This document shows, piece after piece, positions 8,353 to 16,803 of a stretch of DNA of 64,000 bases. Each line of letters begins with the position of its first letter. Position 1 is the first letter of the stretch. The notes below the pieces were generated by a model. It made no database searches, was not told the DNA's origin, and was given only the letters and a program-made list of their open reading frames with translations. Position numbers and translations under genes: made by a program. Source of the stretch: JACZUI01 sp965216725 (GTDB lineage: Bacteria > Actinomycetota > Acidimicrobiia > Spongiisociales > ZC4RG35); assembly GCA_965216725.1 (NCBI GenBank), contig CBDCGI010000007.1:324592-388591 (forward strand), read 5' to 3'.

Positions 8353-9141
8353 TTAGGGACCGGTCCATTGGTTGCGGCTGACCAGGACGGCCTTCAGGAC
8401 GTCGGGCCGGTCGGTGACGATCCCATCGACCCCCAAATCCAGGAGCACATTCATCTCAATCGGGTCGTTCACGGTCCACACATGGACTGCCAATCCACGC
8501 TGATGGGCGAGATCGACCAATCTCTGGGTGACCACAGGGATTCCGCGCATCTGCACGGGCACCTGAAGCGCGCTGGCCGGCCCCGGGACTCCGCGACCCA
8601 CCCTGGAGGCCAGGACCCAACTGGTGGTGGCCGCCGGGCCCGTGGACGTGGGGATGCCTCCGCCCGTCACCTGATTGAAATCGGCGAGTCGCCGATCTGA
8701 GAATGACCCGACCATCACCCTGTCCTCCATGCCCAAATCGGCGATCAGGCGGGCCAGGGGGTCTGCCACGTGGTCGTCTTTGAGGTCCAGAATCAGCCTC
8801 ACGTCGGGATACGCGGTCGCCAGCTCCTGCAAAGAGGGGACCCGCACCCCTGTTCCCCTGTGCTCGTAGCCTCGACGCTGGTGCCGATAGCCGGCATCCA
8901 GTTGCTGCAACTCCCCAAAAGTGAAACTCGACACCGGACCAGTGCCGTCAGTCGTTCGATCGACGTCGCGGTCGTGGATGCAGACGACAACCCCATCTTT
9001 TGTGACATGGACATCGGTTTCCACATGAGCGAGCCCCAGGTCGACAGCGCCCTGGAACGCCACCATCGTGTTCTCCGGCCAAAGCAGCCGGGACCCGCGA
9101 TGGGCGATAGCCGCGGGGCTCTGCCAATGGTCGATGCTCAT
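8353..9141 (-). CDS. Glycerophosphodiester phosphodiesterase
   Basis: GDPD family, hydrolysing deacylated phospholipid glycerophosphodiesters to sn-glycerol 3-phosphate and an alcohol. The TIM-barrel hallmarks are AHRGSRLLWPENTMVAF near residue 13, the metal-binding ETDVHVTKDGVVVCIHD, and the C-terminal VHVWTVNDP with GVDGIVTDRPD. The length of 262 residues is that of UgpQ-type enzymes. No signal peptide is seen, so it should act in the cytoplasm. It lies 28 bp downstream of the secreted protein's start and shares its strand. The HU terminator ends just upstream of its ATG. Confidence 0.92.
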   Translation of the reverse strand: MSIDHWQSPAAIAHRGSRLLWPENTMVAFQGAVDLGLAHVETDVHVTKDGVVVCIHDRDVDRTTDGTGPVSSFTFGELQQLDAGYRHQRRGYEHRGTGVRVPSLQELATAYPDVRLILDLKDDHVADPLARLIADLGMEDRVMVGSFSDRRLADFNQVTGGGIPTSTGPAATTSWVLASRVGRGVPGPASALQVPVQMRGIPVVTQRLVDLAHQRGLAVHVWTVNDPIEMNVLLDLGVDGIVTDRPDVLKAVLVSRNQWTGP

Positions 9142-9149
9142 CGGACAAG

Positions 9150-9178
9150 AAAACGGGCCCCGCTTCGAGCGAGGCCCG
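9150..9178 (-). terminator. Rho-independent terminator after HU
   Basis: The plus-strand sequence CGGGCC-C-CGCT-TCG-AGCG-A-GGCCCG forms a 10-bp stem with one internal mismatch and a 3-base loop (9154-9178). Read on the minus strand it is followed by TTTTCTTGTCC. This is a classical intrinsic terminator placed about 25 bp beyond the HU stop codon, and it should insulate HU expression from the downstream GDPD gene. Confidence 0.85.
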
Positions 9179-9201
9179 TAGTCAATCGACTTCCTGCTCG
9201 G

Positions 9202-9495
9202 CTACTGCGCGACTCGATCTTTGAGACCCTTGGCTGCCGAGAAGTGAGCATATTTCTTGGGAGCGATCCAGATCGATTCGCCCGTGGCCGGGTTGCGGCC
9301 CTGGCGACCGGCGCGGCTCTTCGTGCTGAAGTTGCCGAACCCGGTGATGTTGACCTTGCGCCCGGCATCCAACTCGACGGCGATGATTCCTTCACCGTCT
9401 TTTGTAGAGAAGATGTGGTCAATGATCTCGGCCGCCTTGGCCTTCGAGATGTCCGCCTTTCCGGCGAGCTTGTCAGCCATCTCCGATTTGTTCAC
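9202..9495 (-). CDS. HU-family nucleoid DNA-binding protein
   Basis: Histone-like HU protein of 97 residues that dimerises and bends DNA. It shows the N-terminal helical part (KSEMADKLAGKADISKAKA), the beta-arm region GFGNFSTKSRAGRQGRNPATG with the conserved RxGRNPxTG, and the C-terminal AHFSAAKGLKDRV. The GTG at 9495 is chosen because AAGGAGGGGCC lies directly before it. Unlike mycobacterial and streptomycete HupB/HupS it has no Lys/Ala-rich C-terminal tail. It has its own strong terminator and is divergent from the enoyl-CoA hydratase gene. Confidence 0.95.
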   Translation of the reverse strand: MNKSEMADKLAGKADISKAKAAEIIDHIFSTKDGEGIIAVELDAGRKVNITGFGNFSTKSRAGRQGRNPATGESIWIAPKKYAHFSAAKGLKDRVAQ

Positions 9496-9607
9496 GGCCC
9501 CTCCTTGTGGGTCGACGTATGGGGACGCCGCTATGCGACGAATTGGTAGCAACCATAGGCCAAATCCGCCCGAGAACGCTGGCATTCCCGCCACTACCCT
9601 CCCGGCT

Positions 9608-10369
9608 GTGAGCAGCACCTACACCCTCGACGGCGACATCGCAATCATCACTCTCGACCGGCCCGATCAGTTCAACGCGATCGACCATGATCTCTCAGTG
9701 GGAGTCATCGGTGGCCTGGAACGGGCGGGACAGGAGGCACGGGCTGCGGTGCTCACGGGTGCCGGGAACGCGTTCTGTGCCGGGGCAGATCTCAACATGA
9801 TCGGTGAGGACACCGACCTGGGCGATTTGCTGGACAACGTCTTCCACCCGCTGCTTGGAGCCATCGTCGGCGCCGCTGTACCCGTTATCGGCGCTATCAA
9901 CGGAGTAGCTGCCGGCGCCGGACTGGGGATGGCATTGGCGACCGACATCCGGGTGATGGCCGAGTCGGCCTTCCTGACATCGGCTTTCACTGCAATCGGG
10001 CTCGCCCCCGATTCGGGGACCACATGGTGGCTTCCGCATTCGGTTGGAGTGTCCCGCGCCCTGGAGCTGGCGATGACCAACCGGCGAGTACCGGCCTCCG
10101 AGTGCGCTGAGCTGGGTCTTTGTGCAAAGGTGGTTCCGAATCACGACGTCTTGGACGAAGCAGTGGCCTTGGCCAGGGCTCTCGCCGATCTGGTGCCTGA
10201 CTCGCTGGTGACCACCCGGAAGCTGATAAGAGACGCGGCCGGCACCTCTTTTGAGTCGGCGCTCGCAGCAGAGCGGGAGGAGCAGAGCCGTCTCGGAAAG
10301 ACTCCCCAGCACAAGGAGGGGGTGGCCGCCTTCCTCGAGAAACGGCCAGCCGACTACCGGAACACCTAG
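9608..10369 (+). CDS. Enoyl-CoA hydratase/isomerase family protein
   Basis: Crotonase superfamily, 253 residues. The oxyanion-hole motifs are AFCAGADLNMIG (about residues 57-68) and the GVAAGAGLGMALATD helix (about 103-117). Catalytic-region residues follow in APDSGTTWWLP; the Glu/Asp pattern is unlike strict hydratases, so the reaction could be hydration or isomerisation. The GTG at 9608 is used because the family N-terminus (STYTLDGDIAIITLDRP) begins there; the open frame upstream is antisense to HU. It is convergent with the DUF3237 gene, and their stop codons overlap. Confidence 0.88.
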   Translation: MSSTYTLDGDIAIITLDRPDQFNAIDHDLSVGVIGGLERAGQEARAAVLTGAGNAFCAGADLNMIGEDTDLGDLLDNVFHPLLGAIVGAAVPVIGAINGVAAGAGLGMALATDIRVMAESAFLTSAFTAIGLAPDSGTTWWLPHSVGVSRALELAMTNRRVPASECAELGLCAKVVPNHDVLDEAVALARALADLVPDSLVTTRKLIRDAAGTSFESALAAEREEQSRLGKTPQHKEGVAAFLEKRPADYRNT

Positions 10370-10776
10370 GCGGGCCGAATCAGGTAGATGTCGAGTGCGA
10401 TCTTGCCCCCCTCGCCTTTGCCGAAGGCAACTGCCACCTCGTTGTTGAGCCAGGCGAGGTCTTCGTTTCCGGTCTGAAAGGTGATCAGCTCCCGTGGCTC
10501 CGCCGACTGATCAGGGTTGGCAATCGAAACTCCGGTGGCTGTGTACGAGACACTCTCCCGCTTCTCACCGATGGTGGCGTGGATGTCGAGATCCATGTTC
10601 CCGTCTGAGCGAACAGTTACGTAGTCCACTCCCCTGACCGGTCGTTCCCCGTCCCAGTGCTCGCTGGTCGCCGTTCCTTTGAAAGGAAAATCGATACGCA
10701 TACCGGCCGGTGACTTGCCGATCACGTTCATCCCGAGATCGGCTTCGATGTGACAGAACTTCTCCAACGTGGGCAA
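10366..10776 (-). CDS. DUF3237-like protein
   Basis: A 136-residue protein resembling DUF3237, a small beta-barrel family. Visible family features are FCHIEADLG at the N-terminus, the RIDFPFKGTATSEHW strand pair, GVDYVTVRSDGNMDLDIHAT in the middle, and the C-terminal IALDIYLIRPA. There is no signal peptide. The function is unknown; members often sit near CoA-linked degradation genes, which fits the convergent enoyl-CoA hydratase neighbour. The assignment is by pattern only. Confidence 0.6.
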   Translation of the reverse strand: MPTLEKFCHIEADLGMNVIGKSPAGMRIDFPFKGTATSEHWDGERPVRGVDYVTVRSDGNMDLDIHATIGEKRESVSYTATGVSIANPDQSAEPRELITFQTGNEDLAWLNNEVAVAFGKGEGGKIALDIYLIRPA

Positions 10777-10860
10777 CTGACGCTCCTTGTCTACAGCCCT
10801 GGCAACGCTAGCCGGGGCTGACCCTGTTCAACCCGGCCATCGCGCCCTCATGCCCCCTTC

Positions 10861-10909
10861 GTCGAGCCTGCAACAGAACGCGCCATACGCGACTAACCGC
10901 AAGCTCGAC
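10861..10909. repeat. Structured intergenic repeat, copy 1
   Basis: A 49-bp unit that begins GTCGAGCCTGC and ends GCAAGCTCGAC. These ends are inverted repeats of each other with one mismatch, and an inner ACGCG...CGCG pair is also present. A second copy follows 72 bp later. The intergenic stretch between 10777 and 11041 holds nothing else that I can call. The arrangement resembles REP/BIME-type palindromic elements. Confidence 0.7.
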
Positions 10910-10932
10910 AAAATAAGTTCCCGCGCCCCCCT

Positions 10933-10981
10933 GTCGGGCCTGCAACAGAACGCGCCACACGCGACTAACTGCAGGTTCGAG
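10933..10981. repeat. Structured intergenic repeat, copy 2
   Basis: Second copy of the 49-bp unit, matching copy 1 at about 42 of 49 positions. Several differences fall in the inverted ends (GGGCCTGCA against TGCAGGTTC), so pairing is largely kept. The central core CAACAGAACGCGCCA is identical in both copies. It lies 60 bp past the stop of the phosphoribosyltransferase gene and could act in mRNA 3'-end protection or be a non-autonomous mobile element. Confidence 0.7.
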
Positions 10982-11041
10982 GGAAGGAGTCCATTTGTAG
11001 GCTCGACGAACTCGACGTGCATGACCGGCCCGCGACCGGCC

Positions 11042-11686
11042 TCAGCCAGCCTCCCCGCCGGTAATCTCGCCCATCACCGCCCTCACCTCACCATCACTGA
11101 CCTGGGTGAAATCCCGGTACCAGTTGCCCACTGCAAGGAATCGGCGCGGCTGGTGCACAACAACCATGCCATCCACCACCGATGCCAATTCACGAACCGT
11201 CTCCGGTGGTGCCACCGGCACCGCGAGCCATACCTCCGCGGCGCCTCTCGCCCGAGCCACCCGGACCGCCGCCCTGGCAGTGGAACCGGTGGCCAGCCCG
11301 TCGTCAACGATCACCGCGGTCTGTCCTTGCACGTCCAGGATTGGCCCGATCCGATACATGCCGGTTGCCTCCTCAAGCTGCCGTTGAGCTGCCTCGATGG
11401 CGCCGTCGAGTGCCACCTGGTCAACTCCGGCGGCTGCCACCACGCCCTCGTTGACCATGGTCACACCGCCTTCGGCAACCGCACCCATCGCCAATTCCGC
11501 ATGACCGGGAACGCCAACTTTCTTCACAAGCAGGAGATCCATGTCGCAACGAAGTGCCTTAGCGACCTCCCACCCCACGGGAACCCCGCCACGAGGCAGG
11601 GCGAGAACGATCGGAGACGGAGGCCGGGCCGCGGCAACAGCCTCACCAAGGACCCTCCCCGCATCACGGCGGTCGGAGAATCTCAT
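11042..11686 (-). CDS. Phosphoribosyltransferase family protein
   Basis: Type I phosphoribosyltransferase fold of the COG1926 type, 214 residues. The N-terminal RFSDRRDAGRVLGEAVAAA and ALPRGGVPVGWEVAKALRCDMDLLLVKKVG are characteristic, and the PRPP-binding loop is VIVDDGLATGSTARAAV. The C-terminal VVHQPRRFLAVGNWYRDF is shared by this subgroup. The substrate is unknown; these proteins are predicted nucleobase or other base transferases rather than known salvage enzymes. It overlaps the upstream kinase gene by 4 bases (ATGA), so the two are co-translated. Confidence 0.85.
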   Translation of the reverse strand: MRFSDRRDAGRVLGEAVAAARPPSPIVLALPRGGVPVGWEVAKALRCDMDLLLVKKVGVPGHAELAMGAVAEGGVTMVNEGVVAAAGVDQVALDGAIEAAQRQLEEATGMYRIGPILDVQGQTAVIVDDGLATGSTARAAVRVARARGAAEVWLAVPVAPPETVRELASVVDGMVVVHQPRRFLAVGNWYRDFTQVSDGEVRAVMGEITGGEAG

Positions 11687-12669
11687 CCGTACTTCTTGAC
11701 GAAACCTTCCAGCCAGGGCATGACATTGTCGACAAATGCCGACCCCTCGTCTAGGGGAAGCACCCGCACCGCGTAGTTCATCAGCATGACCTGGCGAGCC
11801 GCGTGGAACATGTCGATCTGACTCTCATCCTGAACGGGCCAGGGACTGATCTCTTCGTAACCCTTGCGGAATGCGGAGTGGATCGCCGCGCGGTCGTCTC
11901 GGGTTCGCGAGGAGTAGAGGCACACCGATATGTCCTGGGCCCGGGTGGCAATCATGATGTCCTCGAAATCGAAGGCATAAAGGCGGCTCTGTGCGATGTG
12001 CACGTTCCATTCGTGGAGATCTCCGTGCACTGTCTGGACCTGGCCGTGCTCCCAAGCTTCGTCGATGGCGGCGTTGGCCAAATCGATGGCCCGGTGGATC
12101 GTGCGCCGTCTCCTTGCATCAAAAATGTGGTCATAGGTGCTGTCGTCGATGACCACCGGATCGAGATCGGCTCCGTAATAGAAGACGCGATCCCATTTCC
12201 TCATGCCGTCCGGGTTGGGAGGAAGCCAGTCTCGGCCGTGCATCTGAAGGGAGGCACACATCCGTCCCAAAAGGCGGTAGCCAAACGTGCCGGCCCCCAG
12301 ACCCAACGGCGTCCCTGGGATCCAGGAGAAAACGACACACGAGCGCTGCAACCCAGTCTTCTCGTCGTCGGCCTCGACAACGAGCCCCCCGTAGCCGGTG
12401 GGCACAACCTCGACAACATCGAGGCGGGTCTCTTTGTTGAGTGCTGCCAGCCAGGCAACCTCATAGTCGATGTTCTGGCGCGAATTGGCGTGAGGTGTCC
12501 CCACCCGGAGGACGCGCTGCCGTCCGTCGGCCAACACGAGCCGATACATCACGTTTGAGTGAGTCTCCAGATGCTCGATTTGGGCAACTTCGAAGGAGTA
12601 CCGGTCTAAGACGCGTCTCGTAAAAGGAAGCAGGCTTTCGGCTTCAGCTGATATGCGTTGCGCGTCCAA
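11683..12669 (-). CDS. Aminoglycoside phosphotransferase (APH)-family kinase
   Basis: A 328-residue small-molecule or protein kinase of the APH/choline kinase/SrkA fold. The catalytic loop VHGDLHEWNVHI lies near residue 218 and the metal-binding DFEDI follows near 234. The N-lobe has RVLRVGTP with the nucleotide-binding Arg/Lys strand. It resembles stress-response kinases such as SrkA (YihE) more than resistance enzymes, because no resistance-gene context is present. It forms a two-gene unit with the downstream phosphoribosyltransferase. The substrate is unknown. Confidence 0.82.
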   Translation of the reverse strand: MDAQRISAEAESLLPFTRRVLDRYSFEVAQIEHLETHSNVMYRLVLADGRQRVLRVGTPHANSRQNIDYEVAWLAALNKETRLDVVEVVPTGYGGLVVEADDEKTGLQRSCVVFSWIPGTPLGLGAGTFGYRLLGRMCASLQMHGRDWLPPNPDGMRKWDRVFYYGADLDPVVIDDSTYDHIFDARRRRTIHRAIDLANAAIDEAWEHGQVQTVHGDLHEWNVHIAQSRLYAFDFEDIMIATRAQDISVCLYSSRTRDDRAAIHSAFRKGYEEISPWPVQDESQIDMFHAARQVMLMNYAVRVLPLDEGSAFVDNVMPWLEGFVKKYG

Positions 12670-12771
12670 AGGCTCCTCACAAAAGGTCGACGGCAGGCAT
12701 CATTCAAGTGCCGAGGCCTTCAGATTCGACGGGTCTTGGGACCCAAATCGGCTGATAGCCCTTTTGCAGCC

Positions 12772-15474
12772 CTAGGAAGCCTCGTTGGCCCCGGTCGGCA
12801 CCATGCCCGTATCCACGATCGGATCCTCGCCACGTCGACGATGCCACGCATCCCACAGGTACAGATAGCTGGGGAGGATCAACACCGCAGCCAGCAGCGC
12901 CAGCAGGATCGTGTAGGCGGTGACAAACCCGAACTGTCGGAAGGGGATGGTCGACGAGACCACCAGGATCCCAAAGCCGGCAACGGTGGTCAGCGCCGAG
13001 CCTGCCAGCGCTCCTCCGGTGTGGGTGAGCGTGCTGTGTATCGCGTCGTCGGCACCTTCGATCCGAGAACGATCCTCCTCGTATCGATGCGTGATGTGGA
13101 TCATGTAGGGGATGCCGATTCCGATAGCCATAGCGGCGATGGTGGCTGTAACCGGACCGAACGGAATCCCGAGCCCTGCCATGATGCCGAAGGCCAAGAG
13201 CACCACGAGCACGACCGGAACCGTGGTCAGTACACCGAGAAGGGGGCGCCGAACCTCGATCCAGAAGTTGAGAATCAACAAGAGGAGGGCAGCGCTGAGA
13301 GTGAGAAGCAGCGACGAGACCTGCGAGTCGCGCAGGGATGTGACTACCACGTCGTTGATGATCGCGTCCGACGTCGAGGTCGCCGAGGCACCGCTGTCCA
13401 CAACCGGAACGAACGCGGAGTCGAAGTCTCCGCGAAGCTCACTAACTGCGTCCTGACCAGCCTGCGTCTGCACGGCGAATAGCGCCGCCTGGTACGACCC
13501 GGAGTCACTCCGGTTCAGCACCTGAACCATCTGATCAGGGGCCGCGGCAAATGCCGCCTCATAAACGGGCGCCATATTCCCGGCCGCCATCAGGTCTTGC
13601 CCCAATCCGGCCGCCCCGGCGGCGTCGGCCACGGGTTGGGCAAATGAAGGCGATTCCGGATCGGTCAGTTGGGCGATCACAGACACAGGCGATTGCGCCA
13701 GCGGGAAGCCGTCGATGGTCACGACATTGTCGGTCTCGCCGAGCTCGAAGGTGGAGGCCACCATCGAGTTCCAGGAGCCCTGCTCAGCCAAATCGTCATC
13801 TTCGACCAGCACGTTTGTGGTCTCCGGGAATTCGAAGCGATCAGAGAGCGTCACCGCGGTGTCCCGTATCGGCGACGTGGTTGGAACAAAATCGAGGAAG
13901 TCGAACGCTGCCTCCAGCTGGGTGAACGTTGCCCACCCGCCCACGCCACCGAGGACGATGGAGACGATGGCAACGGGGACCGCAAACCGGCGGGCCAGCA
14001 CCGAGGTGGAGCCGATCAGCCTGGGCAGGACCCGCGAGCTGGTACCGGCCATGGCCTCGTTGTCGAGGCGATCGTTTCGCTCGGCCCAGCGATCGAGGAC
14101 CTCTCTCACAGCGGGCACGAAGGTCAAGGTGAGGAGGAAGGAGGCAACGATTCCCACGGCGGCGAGCACTCCGAACTCACGAAGTGCGGGAATCTCGTTG
14201 GTGATGTTGGTGAGGAATCCCACCGAGGTGGTGATGGTGGCCAAGGCGAGTGCGATGCCGACCGACCTGATGGCGTGTCCAACGGAGCTGTCGACCGAGT
14301 GCCCGGCCGCCACATCTTCCCGATAGCGAGAAGTCAGATGAATGGCGTAGTCGACACCGAGACCGATCAGAAGAATCGGGAGAATCTGGGTCATGCCTCC
14401 CTGCTCGCCGTAGACGAGATAACCAATTCCATTCATCCAGGAGATGGCAAAAAAGATCGTGGCCATCGTGAGCATGGTGTCGGCGACGGTTCTCCTGAGC
14501 CGGCCCGACGTAAACGACCATATGGCGAACACGAGGAACACAACTCCAGCCGCGGGCAACACCACGGCTCCGGTTTCAAGGTCCGTCAACGATTCCGGGA
14601 AAACGTCGGGGAAGATCGCGGCCAGCGAAGGCAAGGTCACATAGACGATGGCGGCGAAAAGCAGCAGAAACCCAACGTTTGCAAGCGCCTTTGTCGTGCG
14701 GCGCCGGGGACGCAGCAGGAACACGGCGCTGAGCACGGTGATGATGATGAATCCGGCGGCGATGAACATCCTGGCGATCTCAGCTGTGAAATCGTCCTGG
14801 TTGGCGAAGATGAGGTCGGTGTTGAACGACTCGGCCACAACTCCGTCGGGCAGCTCGGCATCGGCGACGGCTTCGGCGGCGATCAGGGCCCTCTCCGACG
14901 CAACGTCGAAGTTCTCACTCCCGTCGTAGCTGACGACCACCAACCCGAGGTCTGATTCCGCTTCAGATACTTGGACGTCTGAGGGGAGCAACAAGGACAC
15001 GAATTCCTGCTGCTGACGTGGAGCTTGGTCGTAGGAGCTGACAAAGCTCTGTTTGACCTCGTCGTCGGACGCGGGCGGAGGGGCACCCTCGGCCACCGCG
15101 ACCTGGACCGGGAGCAGGTAACTGACAACGGCGGGAGCCTCTGGCGAGTCGGCAAGGAAAGGCGCCAGTTCGCTGGATCGGACCGCCTCGTCGATTGCGG
15201 CCACGGCCGCCAGACCGTCAGACGTGATCACGTCTCCGCTCTCGGAGCTGATCATGACCTGCATTCTCCGCTGTGTGGTCCCGAACAGATCACCAATACG
15301 TGCCTGGGCCAACAACTCGGGTGCGTCGGGGGCAAAGGACTCATTCTGGTCTTCGGCCGGCACGAAGTTCCCGGACAGGGCGCCGAAGACCATCGAGATC
15401 ACAACCACGGCCCCGATAACGACCCAGGGAGCTCTACGGACCATGGCGGCGAGGAGGTTGACAAGTGTCTTCAT
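12772..15474 (-). CDS. RND superfamily (MMPL/SSD-type) transporter
   Basis: A 900-residue efflux RND transporter with two repeats of one helix, a large exported domain and five or six helices. The N-terminal helix is WVVIGAVVVISMVFGAL. The first membrane block contains GLGVDYAIHLTSRYRED and the second GIGIPYMIHITHRYEED, the paired helix-4 motifs carrying the proton-relay Asp in the first half. In the second half the Asp is replaced (GIGIPYM), which may be functionally relevant. It belongs to the hopanoid/lipid-exporter-like group of large MMPL proteins. It is isolated, with gaps of about 100 bp on both sides and no MFP or OMP partner, as expected in a Gram-positive. Confidence 0.88.
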   Translation of the reverse strand: MKTLVNLLAAMVRRAPWVVIGAVVVISMVFGALSGNFVPAEDQNESFAPDAPELLAQARIGDLFGTTQRRMQVMISSESGDVITSDGLAAVAAIDEAVRSSELAPFLADSPEAPAVVSYLLPVQVAVAEGAPPPASDDEVKQSFVSSYDQAPRQQQEFVSLLLPSDVQVSEAESDLGLVVVSYDGSENFDVASERALIAAEAVADAELPDGVVAESFNTDLIFANQDDFTAEIARMFIAAGFIIITVLSAVFLLRPRRRTTKALANVGFLLLFAAIVYVTLPSLAAIFPDVFPESLTDLETGAVVLPAAGVVFLVFAIWSFTSGRLRRTVADTMLTMATIFFAISWMNGIGYLVYGEQGGMTQILPILLIGLGVDYAIHLTSRYREDVAAGHSVDSSVGHAIRSVGIALALATITTSVGFLTNITNEIPALREFGVLAAVGIVASFLLTLTFVPAVREVLDRWAERNDRLDNEAMAGTSSRVLPRLIGSTSVLARRFAVPVAIVSIVLGGVGGWATFTQLEAAFDFLDFVPTTSPIRDTAVTLSDRFEFPETTNVLVEDDDLAEQGSWNSMVASTFELGETDNVVTIDGFPLAQSPVSVIAQLTDPESPSFAQPVADAAGAAGLGQDLMAAGNMAPVYEAAFAAAPDQMVQVLNRSDSGSYQAALFAVQTQAGQDAVSELRGDFDSAFVPVVDSGASATSTSDAIINDVVVTSLRDSQVSSLLLTLSAALLLLILNFWIEVRRPLLGVLTTVPVVLVVLLAFGIMAGLGIPFGPVTATIAAMAIGIGIPYMIHITHRYEEDRSRIEGADDAIHSTLTHTGGALAGSALTTVAGFGILVVSSTIPFRQFGFVTAYTILLALLAAVLILPSYLYLWDAWHRRRGEDPIVDTGMVPTGANEAS

Positions 15475-15571
15475 TGTTTGTGGACCCTTCGCGTCAGACG
15501 GCTACGCCAGGACCGGATATGGCGCACGGCGACGAGCCAGCCTATTGCCTAGATCGCGAAATGGGAATTGA

Positions 15572-16654
15572 TTACGGGAGAACCAAGTCCAGGGCTTCTA
15601 TGAATCGGCTGTTTTCCTCGGGTGTGCCCACCGTCACCCGCACCCAGCCCCGCGACATCGGGCGAATGATCACCCCGTGGCGGGTCATCTCGGATGCGAA
15701 CTCGCCTTCACTGTGGCCAGGGCGGGCAAACACGAAATTGGTCTGACTCGGGACGTACTCGATGTTGCGTTTTGCCAAGGCATCCATCAGCAGCTCCCGG
15801 CCTTCGGAATTGGCCCGGACCCTCCGTGCCAACTCCGCCTCATCTCCCAGCGAGGCCATCGCTGCGACCTGGGCCACCTGACTCACGCTGAAAGGGGGCA
15901 AGGTCTTGCCCAGCTCGGAGAGTGTCGAGGGAACTCCAACTGCCACGCCCACACGATGGGTGGCGAGCCCGTAGATCTTGGAGAAAGTGCGCAACACCAC
16001 GACATTTGCAGTCTCGGCGGCCAGAGGTATCAGGCTCCGATACTCCGGATCGTCTACGTAATGGTGATAGGCCTCGTCGACGACCACTAGAACCGATTCG
16101 GGCATCGAATCGATCATCGCCACCACCGCGTCGGCCGACACCGAAGTCCCTGTCGGGTTGTTGGGGTTACAAACGTAGACAACCGAGGTGTCGGGCGCGA
16201 CGGCCTCCTTCATCGAGACCAGATCGTGCTTCATTGCCGAGTCCAGTTGCACCTCGATCGGCCTTGAGCCGGCGATCTTGGTCACAATCCGGTACATCAC
16301 GAACGAGGGCCACGCATAAAGCGCGGTCGTGGTCGGGCCCCCGCAGGCGATGGCGATCGCCATGATCAGCCCGGTGCTACCCGGGCCGACCAGGAGGTGC
16401 TCCTTCGAGACCCCGATCTGGGCGGCGAGCACGGAACGCAGCTCATAGAAGTCGTTGTCCGGGTAGCGGTTGGATTCGGCAAGGGACCCGACGGCAGCTT
16501 CGATGACACCGGGGAATGGGCCGTCGGGCGACTCGTTCGACGCCATCTTCACGATCGTCGACGGATCGATTCCGACCTCCCTCGCAACCTCCTCTATCGG
16601 CTTGCCGGGGACGTATGGGTTGATGGCCGACAGGTCTGGGCGGAAGCTGGGCAT
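15572..16654 (-). CDS. hisC: Histidinol-phosphate aminotransferase family protein
   Basis: Fold-type I PLP aminotransferase of the HisC group, 360 residues from the ATG at 16654. Hallmarks are the N-terminal INPYVPGKP, KMASNESPDGPFPG, the substrate/PLP segment YVCNPNNPTGT, VVVDEAYHHYVDDP, the PLP lysine region LRTFSKIYGLATHRVG, and the C-terminal RGWVRVTVGTPEENSRFI. It could serve histidine synthesis or aromatic amino acid transamination, since no other his gene is nearby. The start is chosen because the family N-terminus begins at PSFRPDLSAINPY; the frame extends upstream to 16762 without homology. It is divergent from the E1 gene. Confidence 0.88.
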   Translation of the reverse strand: MPSFRPDLSAINPYVPGKPIEEVAREVGIDPSTIVKMASNESPDGPFPGVIEAAVGSLAESNRYPDNDFYELRSVLAAQIGVSKEHLLVGPGSTGLIMAIAIACGGPTTTALYAWPSFVMYRIVTKIAGSRPIEVQLDSAMKHDLVSMKEAVAPDTSVVYVCNPNNPTGTSVSADAVVAMIDSMPESVLVVVDEAYHHYVDDPEYRSLIPLAAETANVVVLRTFSKIYGLATHRVGVAVGVPSTLSELGKTLPPFSVSQVAQVAAMASLGDEAELARRVRANSEGRELLMDALAKRNIEYVPSQTNFVFARPGHSEGEFASEMTRHGVIIRPMSRGWVRVTVGTPEENSRFIEALDLVLP

Positions 16655-16716
16655 CACACGGAAACTTAGCGAGAGCGGCCGGTTTCGGTGTCTCCAGGAT
16701 GTGGCACACTCACTGC

Positions 16717-16803
16717 ATGTCGTCTGCGGTCTTCGATAGCATTGACATCCAATCGCCTCCACTCCCGGCGAGAACCGGGCTGATTCGGGCTCACCGGCTG
16801 TGA
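16717..16803 (+). CDS. Candidate upstream small ORF of the E1 gene
   Basis: An ATG-initiated frame of 28 codons beginning SSAVFDSIDIQS and ending GLIRAHRL. Its TGA overlaps the GTG start of the E1 gene as GTGA, the same coupling seen elsewhere in this window. No ribosome site is visible before the ATG, so translation would be leaderless or weak. It may be a short leader peptide that couples or tunes E1 translation, or chance. Confidence 0.35.
   Translation: MSSAVFDSIDIQSPPLPARTGLIRAHRL

Noticed and set aside
10861..10981. Possible CRISPR array
   Set aside because: Only two imperfect copies with a 23-bp gap and palindromic ends; no third unit and no cas genes.
10828..11022. A 64-codon minus-strand frame with an internally repeated peptide
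   Set aside because: The peptide repeat is only the translation of the DNA repeat; no ribosome site or family.
11683..12669. Aminoglycoside resistance gene
   Set aside because: Only the general APH kinase fold is shown; the context is chromosomal with a phosphoribosyltransferase partner and no resistance island.
13669..14955. A 428-codon frame antisense to the RND transporter
   Set aside because: High-GC shadow frame rich in His, Gly and Arg; the opposite strand encodes a clear transporter.
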